Assembly (NCBI GenBank): GCA_032821775.1
Contig: JAVLRN010000004.1
Location: forward strand, 806,001 to 870,000
From: Sanguinoderma infundibulare
Lineage: Eukaryota; Basidiomycota; Agaricomycetes; Polyporales; Polyporaceae
DNA length: 64,000 bases
Reading direction: 5' to 3'
Under the pieces are notes generated by a model. It ran no database searches and was not told where the DNA came from. It saw nothing but the letters and a program-made list of their open reading frames with translations. How positions within the stretch are numbered: position 1 is the first letter of the stretch; the number at the start of each line of letters is the position of its first letter. A program made the translations under genes and the position numbers. Of this stretch, positions 58,513 to 64,000 are shown one piece after another.

Positions 58513-58760
58513 GTCCTCCTTCAGCCATTCCTCGTCCGTCATGTTGTTCACCTCCGCCACGTCCACCGCCTTGAGCAGCTCCACATCGGCATCTGCCTCT
58601 GGGTCCACGTCCGCATCGACATCCGCGCTGTCCGCGTCGACGTCCATGAGGTCCGACGACTTGGACTTGCCATCCGATCCGCGCGGGGCCGCCGCCGTAG
58701 GACCGTGCGTTGTGGGCGGGCGAGTGGCTCTCAGACCGGCTGCTGCTGTGCCCGTTCACG
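58513..58760 (-). CDS. Acidic protein C-terminus, unrecognised
   Basis: On the minus strand a frame reads PPTTHGPTAAAPRGSDGKSK, then a run of D-V-D-A-D repeats, and ends AEVNNMTDEEWLKEDA before a stop at about 58513. The natural-looking acidic end suggests the last exon of a gene, but the upstream exons between 58.8 and 59.4 kb could not be assembled. It might belong to the same captured gene as the HSF-like piece at 59.5 kb. Confidence 0.35.
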
Positions 58761-59469
58761 CTGCAGGACGACGTTGCTGGCCTGTGTGCACTGTCGCGCG
58801 GGTGGTGTGCGCATTCGTGGTCGTCGTCCTCATTCGCACTCAAACCTGGAAGAGCGTGGACCGGAAAGAGGCTCATTGTAGCCTGCATCCAGTGCGGGGA
58901 CGCACGCGACTGGATGTTGCGCTCAGCGGCGGGGCAGGGGGATGGAGGGGAAGTGCTGAGAGGAGCTGAGCCTTTGCGAGGAGGTGCGATAGACATGCGT
59001 GCGTGAAGACAACATCTGGGCGGAATGAACAGCTTTGGGGACATAGAGCGTGCTCTGCGAGGAGGGGATAGCATTCACCTGGACAAGGGGCCCTCCGCAA
59101 TGAGATGCGAGAATTGAGACTGGTGTCAGAAGCGCGGAGTTCGAGGGCGGTGAAGTAGCGGTCGAAGCCGCCATCATTGTGGACGGCCTGGTCAACTGCA
59201 TGGCGAGAACATTTGGTGGACAAGGTGAAGGGGAAGGAAGTGGAGAGCTTGAGAGGGAGAAGGAGGATGAAGCTCACCATTGTTCTTCTGCGCCTTGACA
59301 CCAGGCCATCATCGCGGGCGCGCATCGTCTGATCGACAACGACCATGATGATGTCCTCGATCGGGCTCGCCACATCTGTCCTCGGATATGAACAGCCTCG
59401 GCTTCGCGGCCCCCTTTCCGCCACCGCCACCAACTGTGTGCGTCGTTAGCACGACGGCGCGAGGAAGAG

Positions 59470-59958
59470 ACACGTCGGGCAGACGTACGCGTAGAACTTT
59501 GTGAGGAAGGTAGCTTGTGGCTTCGCGGGTTGCTACTGCGGCGCGCCATCTGAGTTTGTTGGGGAGGCGTCGTCCTGCTTGGGCAACTGTGATTCACGAG
59601 GGGAGGGCTGGGAAGACGCGTCGGTGGGGTCCAAGGTAGGGGTGTTGGTGGTGGTATGAGAGGAAGGGTTGCCGGGGCAGGGAGGGGACGCCTGGGAGGC
59701 AAGCTGGGATGCCTCGGGCGTGATGACGAGGAATGCGTTCGAGAGGAGAGAGGAGAGAGTTGACGTGGCAAGTGGGAGGAGAGGCTGAGTCTTAGACGCT
59801 CGATTCGGTGGCACGTTGAACATGGTGCCACCGAATCGAGCGTCTAAGACTTCGGACTCTCCTCCCACTCGACCCGTCGCCATCCTCGTCCGACCGTCTT
59901 CAGATTCCCCCACAGCCTGTCCTGCGTCGTCTCCCTGCTGCAGCTCCTTCCTTCTCAA
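59470..59958 (-). pseudogene. HSF-type transcription factor, N-terminal fragment with a stop
   Basis: The minus-strand frame runs through a Ser/Thr/Pro-rich leader (HTTTNTPTLDPTDASSQPSP), then D-G-A-P-Q, a TAG, Q-P-A-K-P-Q-A-T-F-L-T-K-F-Y-A, and then a GTACGT donor. K-P-x-x-F-L-x-K-L/F-Y is the first helix of the heat-shock-factor DNA-binding domain; the intron after it fits an SFL1-like fungal factor. The remaining DNA-binding domain is not present downstream. The TAG could derive from CAG by one C-to-T change. This is probably a captured 5' exon of a host regulator. The match is short, so confidence is moderate. Confidence 0.5.
59771..59869. repeat. Fold-back inverted repeat
   Basis: Perfect 24-bp arms, 59791-59814 and 59825-59848 (CTTAGACGCTCGATTCGG and on), have a 10-nt loop. 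Similarity continues outward to about 45 bp per arm with a few mismatches and one gap. On both strands the arm encodes V-P-P-N-R-A-S-K-T after a Met. Confidence 0.9.
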
Positions 59959-60233
59959 TTGCTCAAACTCTCCGCGTCACTCGCTCCTTCACCTTCACTC
60001 GCACGCGTCGTGCATCCTCCATCCCCCCGCACGTCCAACACGTCTACTCTACCGACCTCCAGCTGCTATAGTCTTCGCCTGTCTGTGTTTATAAAGACAG
60101 CTCCACGTGTTCTGCCTCCTCAGCTCTCCTCACTGCCGCCCTGGCTGTTCATGTTCTGATCCTCTCTGTCGCACTTCGTCGCCATCTCTTGCCTCTGTTG
60201 CCATTTTCTGCTCGTACACTATTGTTGTCACTA

Positions 60234-61075
60234 TGACTTCCTCCATCGCAGCTCGGCGTCCCCATTCCTCCTACCCCTCCACCCAGTCGTCAGACGAGGG
60301 CCTTCTCAATCGCTCTCTCCTTGATGATATGGATGCTCAGGGAGATGCAGAGCCCGTCTCCTCGTCAGCGGGTGCGTCTGCGACAACCTTCGGTTCTCTC
60401 ATCCTCTCTCGGCTCTCCCTCAATCCCTTTCCATCTCGCCATCCAACCACAGCTCATCCCCCCTCGCTCAGACTCACCCAACCATCAATGTCTCCTTGCC
60501 GTTGTCACCCCACCAAGTATGACAACGCGACGTCTGATTGCCCTTCGAGGCTGTGGAGGACGATGAGGACGACAACAAGGAGGATGAGGAGGCGCGGGCG
60601 TGGGTGGGGATCATAGGGTAGTAAGTGCTTATGTTCAGTCCCCTCGCCGTCGCTCTCCATCACCTGCCCGCTGTGGCTCCTTCCCTCAGGGCAGTCAACT
60701 GTGGCGTCCTCGTCGCCGTCGCCCCATCCTTTCGACATCCCCGCCTGTCACCTCAGCAGGCCTCTATCCGAGCATCCATCTCAATGTCCGTCAACGTCTC
60801 CTCACCCCGCAGAGGACCACGCGGGTGCCGGCGGGATCCCTCGCGTGCGCAGCATGATCCTGCTCCCTTCCGTTGACAAATACACCTTTAACCTCGCACA
60901 AGGCGACTTTGCTTACGCGGTCGGCGAACAGAGCCAAAACATCAGCATGTACGGTGTTTCTGGCACCCGGAGCATGTGTCCCTTGATGAGCGCGTCGTCG
61001 TTGAGCGAGCAAATTTTACTGACATCAGTTTGCGATTCTGCTCAGATTCACCTGACTACGGCTTCATCCAGATGA
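60234..61075 (+). other. Coding-like plus-strand fragments, unrecognised
   Basis: An ATG at 60234 opens MTSSIAARRPHSSYPSTQSS and runs to SLILSRLSLNPFPSRHP. Neighbouring frames hold an acidic run (E-D-D-E-D-D-N-K-E-D-E-E-A) and later GAGGIPRVRSMILLPSVDKY with TFNLAQGDFAYAVGE. Together these look like exons of one Ser-rich protein, probably another captured host gene piece. I do not recognise it, and the exon joins do not resolve. Confidence 0.35.
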
Positions 61076-61189
61076 ACGAGCACCTTAGCTAAGTCCGAGC
61101 CATAGGTGCATTGCTTTCTAGGGCTTGGTCCGGTGTTTGCATACCCTCCGCCACACTGCGCTCATTCTCCCTCCTCCCCTCTTGCCTCG

Positions 61190-61640
61190 CGTGTAGAAGT
61201 TGCAGCTCGCATTCTTGCTTATCTCAATATCTGTGGTTTATGTGTATTGTAGTGCATGTTTGTTGCTGTCTGTATGTAGTGGAATGATGATGCTGTTCCT
61301 TGCTGTCATTTGTGCTGTGAATAATGATGTTGAAGCATTCAACTGTACCAGCATGTTTCAATTGTCTCAATACATGAAAATAGGTCTAAAGTAGTATAAA
61401 AGTAGTGCTAAGTAGTACAACCTTCCAAGTGATAGTGCATATTATTACAATTATACAGATGTTCCTGCATGTTAGTACAATATTAGTACTTGCATAGCCA
61501 AATTAGATCAAGTTAGATTGAAAGTAGCTCCATTAGATCATAGTTGTACTAAAGGCATTGAATTAGCTTGGGTGGTTTTTCCTGATGTATCTGCTATACA
61601 TTTGTACTAGTTACTACTATCTACAGAGACAACAATGTGG
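61190..61640. other. Second AT-rich island
   Basis: AT-rich, with repeated TTAGTAC and AAGTAG strings, no gene. It resembles the island at 57.8-58.2 kb in composition and short words. Confidence 0.5.
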
Positions 61641-61809
61641 ACGGGGAGGAGAGATGCCAGGGTGCCTGGAATGATATCTTGTGGTGCCAGAGGGAGCCAA
61701 GGTTGAGCGCGCAGGGAAGCCGTGCAAGAGAACACCCAGTGGATGAGATGTGTGAACAAGGGTGATGTAGGGGGCGGGAGACATCATGGTGGCAACAAGG
61801 GTGAGGGGC

Positions 61810-62085
61810 GGGGCTCAGGGGGCCAGTGACTGCGAGGAGTGTCGACAGAAGAAGGTGGGCGAGGGTGGTGGATCGAACGGAACAGGGCTCAGTCTACAGG
61901 GTACAACCCATGTAGAGTTCATTGCCCAAGCGAGGCTGGACGGGCGAGGGATGGGACAGAGGGGGTTGGTGACTGCCAGAGGTGTTGAGGCCCATAGGTG
62001 GTGGTGGTCGATCCAGTGTAAAGGGCTCAGTCTACAGGGTACAACCCATGTAGAGTTCATCGCCCGGGCGACTGGGTCGCATGGA
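61810..62085. repeat. Two-copy tandem duplication, about 138 bp
   Basis: GGGCTCAGTCTACAGGGTAC and the following 30 bases recur at about 61886 and 62027 almost unchanged. The flanking sequence (GTGACTGC..GAGG, GGTGGTGG..GATC) is also related. Confidence 0.8.
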
Positions 62086-62204
62086 GGTCGAGAGGCGGGG
62101 AGGTCGAGACAGGCTGACGCGAGAAGCGAGAGACAGGCTGACGGCAGAGGAAGACGTGGGCTGTGCTGGCAACGGATCCGAGCGTGAGAATCGGTGCTGC
62201 GGCC

Positions 62205-62330
62205 CGGACTGAGGTCACAACCAAACGCCACACTTCGGTTCCGGGCGTGAGGTTGTGACCTCAGTCCGGGCGTGAGGTTGTGACCTCGGTTCGGGCATGT
62301 GGTTTCGACCTTGGTTTGGGTCTGCGGCCT
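62205..62330. repeat. Right subterminal repeats
   Basis: Three or four copies of a unit of about 27 bp with the core GGGCGTGAGGTTGTGACCTC, partly preceded by its inverted form (GAGGTCACAACC). They differ from the left subterminal repeats. Confidence 0.75.
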
Positions 62331-62587
62331 CGCACTCTCGCGCTGTACATGGCGTATGACTGTGTTTTTCATCTAACCCCAGATTGCAGATTTATTAACA
62401 AAGCTACCTACGGTAAGTATACATAACAGTACGTGCCACCAATACTGATCACAAATTTGCGCCTCAGGTCAGATCCCACCGTGAGCATCACGCCGACCGT
62501 GGCAGGTTGGCAACGCCCCTCTCCGGCTCACCCGAGCACTGACCTCTTCCTCGCCCTTTCATCTCTAGACGCCGAATCCGACTAATT

Positions 62588-62621
62588 CCGGCGGAATATG
62601 CCCCATGGTTCAGGTGTTCTC
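62588..62621 (-). repeat. Right terminal inverted repeat
   Basis: Read on the minus strand it begins GAGAACAC, then CTGAACCATGGGGCATATTC and CGCCGG, the partner of 27966-27999. Just inside both ends, facing inward, occurs CTTACCGTAG (about 28073 on +; about 62410 on -). Confidence 0.9.
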
Positions 62622-62629
62622 GTCCAGTC
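62622..62629. repeat. Target-site duplication, right copy
   Basis: GTCCAGTC, identical to 27958-27965. Confidence 0.9.
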
Positions 62630-64000
62630 CAAGTAGCCATGTTGTATTCCCGCGAAGGCGGGGAGGATCCTCCTGATCAGACACGGGCCGCGATAGAGCG
62701 CCTGGACGACCCGTTCGATGTAATCCTTGACCGCACGTTTGTCGACCATGTTTCCGAGCCCATTGAACTCGGGGTACGAGTATCCCAGCTGCGTCGGGAC
62801 AGCTCCCGCAACCTTGGCAGACGTCCAGAACTCTTTCTGCGAGAACCGGAAGGGGGTAAGGCCTACATCAATGTCGAGTATGATATGTCAATGCAGGGAA
62901 TGCCTTCAACGGCGAAAACTACGCACCGGTGTTTGCGTCAACCATACCCTCCTTCGGGATCGTCCAAGTCCCGTCTTTCTCGACGGACTTATTGACCCAA
63001 ATATCAGGGTGCATCGCGGACCAGAGCGACATAATGCGATCGACATTGCAGTGGTGCATGTAAAAGATGGGATCAAAGCCTGTCCAACAGTGGGCCCATG
63101 AGGAAATCTCTGAGTACCATGGTGGAGGCTGGACAGACCTGCGACCGCAGTATCGCTCATGTGACCTCCCGTGTCGTCCTCGTGTGTGCCCCGGCCGACA
63201 AGGACGTGGATGCAATCGTGAATAGCTTCTAAGCTGTTGCAGGCGTTGCCGCCGGTTTCGACGCTCTCGGTGTGGTTGCTGAACGCGGGCCATTCGTGGA
63301 CGAGGGTCAGCAGGTTGTAAGTCTTCATTCTGATGTCTTCCTAGTTGCATTTGAGGTCGCTGTCGCGCACAGGCCATCAGCGTCGTTGCCCACGAATGAT
63401 ACGAAGGTGAACATTATCACTTCACGAGGTCCTCGATGTTGTCGTCAGCATGCTCGTTTACGCTCGTCGGGTGCCTCAACGTCGTCTCCCAGTGTTTGTA
63501 TGGCTCAGGGAAAGAAGTATGTTCAATCCCATCCCTGAACTTGTAATGGAAGAGGGGGTTGTCGACTTCCTTGGGCTCCCCGTCCGGCCCCATGATCGTG
63601 ACCTTGCGGTACGAGATGACCTCCGGGGGCGGTACAATGTTCTGCGCCCAGTCCCAGTATGGCTGGCGGAGGTCCGCCGCAGCCTTCCACCAGCTGGCCT
63701 TGTCGACCTTGTATGTCTTGGCGATGGTCAACGCATGCTGCTGCAGAATTTGCCGTATATATAGTACGTTCCAATGGGTCAGCAATTGGTTTCTTGGGTG
63801 TAATATGCGCGTCTGAGAACCTCGTAGGCTGCCATGTAGGGCCGATGCCAGGTTGGGAACAAGACGGAGCCATGGGTGCAGTAACCGGCGGCCTCGCCAG
63901 GTTTTCCCGCTCCCACGCCGTCCCAGGGAACGAATGGCAAACCGTGAATGCCTGCGATCTGAAAGAACGACTCTCGTTCTCCCTGGTTAACATTCGACAT
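62622..64000 (-). pseudogene. Tyrosinase, N-terminal and copper-centre exons (interrupted, runs off the window)
   Basis: The 5' half of the tyrosinase gene. The right window edge cuts its first exon; the Met at 64000 is internal. Exons encode [18 protein letters not shown] and [18 protein letters not shown] (CuA histidines), then [31 protein letters not shown], and GHMSDTAVA with [20 protein letters not shown] (CuB histidines). They continue to LTPFRFSQKEFWTSAKVAG and LGYSYPEFNGLGNMVDKRA. The last coding stretch reaches G-Y-L-D-W-T exactly at the target duplication (62622-62629), where the element begins. Tyrosinase oxidises phenols to quinones for melanin. No other lesion was noticed, so the insertion alone disables the gene. 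Confidence 0.88.

Larger units (their letters stand above)
27966..62621. mobile_element. Giant cargo-carrying DNA transposon, KDZ-associated, 34,656 bp
   Basis: The element is bounded by 34-bp imperfect terminal inverted repeats (27966-27999 and 62588-62621) and an exact 8-bp target duplication, and it interrupts a tyrosinase exon. Removing it restores an uninterrupted frame. It contains a gene with CxC5 and CxC6 cysteine clusters and the C-terminal region of KDZ (Kyakuja-Dileera-Zisupton) transposase-like proteins. It also holds about eight further genes, several apparent captured host gene segments, a 1.1-kb minisatellite and subterminal repeats. An 8-bp duplication is what is reported for Zisupton-type elements. 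Linking termini and the KDZ gene to one mobile unit is inference; a nested composite is also possible. Confidence 0.88.

Noticed and set aside
58286..59074. 262-codon minus-strand frame rich in Arg, Gly and Ser
   Set aside because: A different register in the same stretch gives the natural acidic end N-N-M-T-D-E-E-W-L-K-E-D-A; the long frame is likely its shadow.
60234..61075. Choline-transporter-like protein N-terminus
   Set aside because: The Ser-rich start loosely recalls that family, but no membrane segment follows, so I did not name it.
27966..62621. LTR retrotransposon or tyrosine-recombinase giant element
   Set aside because: No LTR pair, reverse transcriptase, integrase or tyrosine recombinase motif was seen; termini are inverted and the gene set is KDZ-like.

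Overview
The window is nuclear DNA of a basidiomycete mushroom, most likely an Agaricomycete of the polypore type. Genes are moderately GC-rich and cut by many introns of about 50-65 nt with GT-AG borders. The recognisable families are basidiomycete expansions: DUF6533 and DUF6534 membrane proteins, a tyrosinase, TNA1-like MFS carriers, and the CxC5/CxC6 cysteine clusters tied to KDZ transposons. All assignments are by reading motifs; no database search was run.

Left part, 1-27.1 kb, host chromosome. Four tandem minus-strand DUF6533 genes (starts at 2196, 8168, 12465, 16609) are separated by a duplicated, mostly degenerate block. A short-chain dehydrogenase (4206-5251, +) sits in the first gap only. 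Downstream are a decayed medium-chain dehydrogenase/reductase pseudogene (19.5-20.6 kb), an MFS transporter (21288-23659, +) and a DUF6534 membrane protein (24906-27112, +).

Right part, 27.4-64 kb. A minus-strand tyrosinase gene is split in two: its C-terminal exons lie at 27422-27965 and its N-terminal and copper-site exons at 62622-64000. Between them sits one large DNA element, 27966-62621 (34,656 bp), with 34-bp imperfect terminal inverted repeats and an exact 8-bp target duplication (GTCCAGTC). Removing the element plus one copy of the duplication restores the tyrosinase frame across the conserved D-W-T-A-R stretch. This is the main discovery of the window.

The element has a core at about 38.7-56.1 kb: a CxC5/CxC6 KDZ-type transposase-like gene with three in-frame TGA codons, several large genes of unknown function, a GRF-type zinc-finger gene, and a possible nucleotidyltransferase-fold gene. 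The outer parts carry what look like captured host housekeeping genes or pieces: an apparently intact five-exon Nse4 (SMC5/6 kleisin), plus fragments of HRD1 ubiquitin ligase, Mediator MED7, a cytochrome b5/acyl-CoA dehydrogenase fusion and an HSF-type regulator. An intact T5orf172 (GIY-YIG superfamily) gene lies between MED7 and Nse4. Satellites, a fold-back hairpin and subterminal repeats complete it. It resembles a cargo-carrying, possibly transposase-defective giant KDZ-class transposon.
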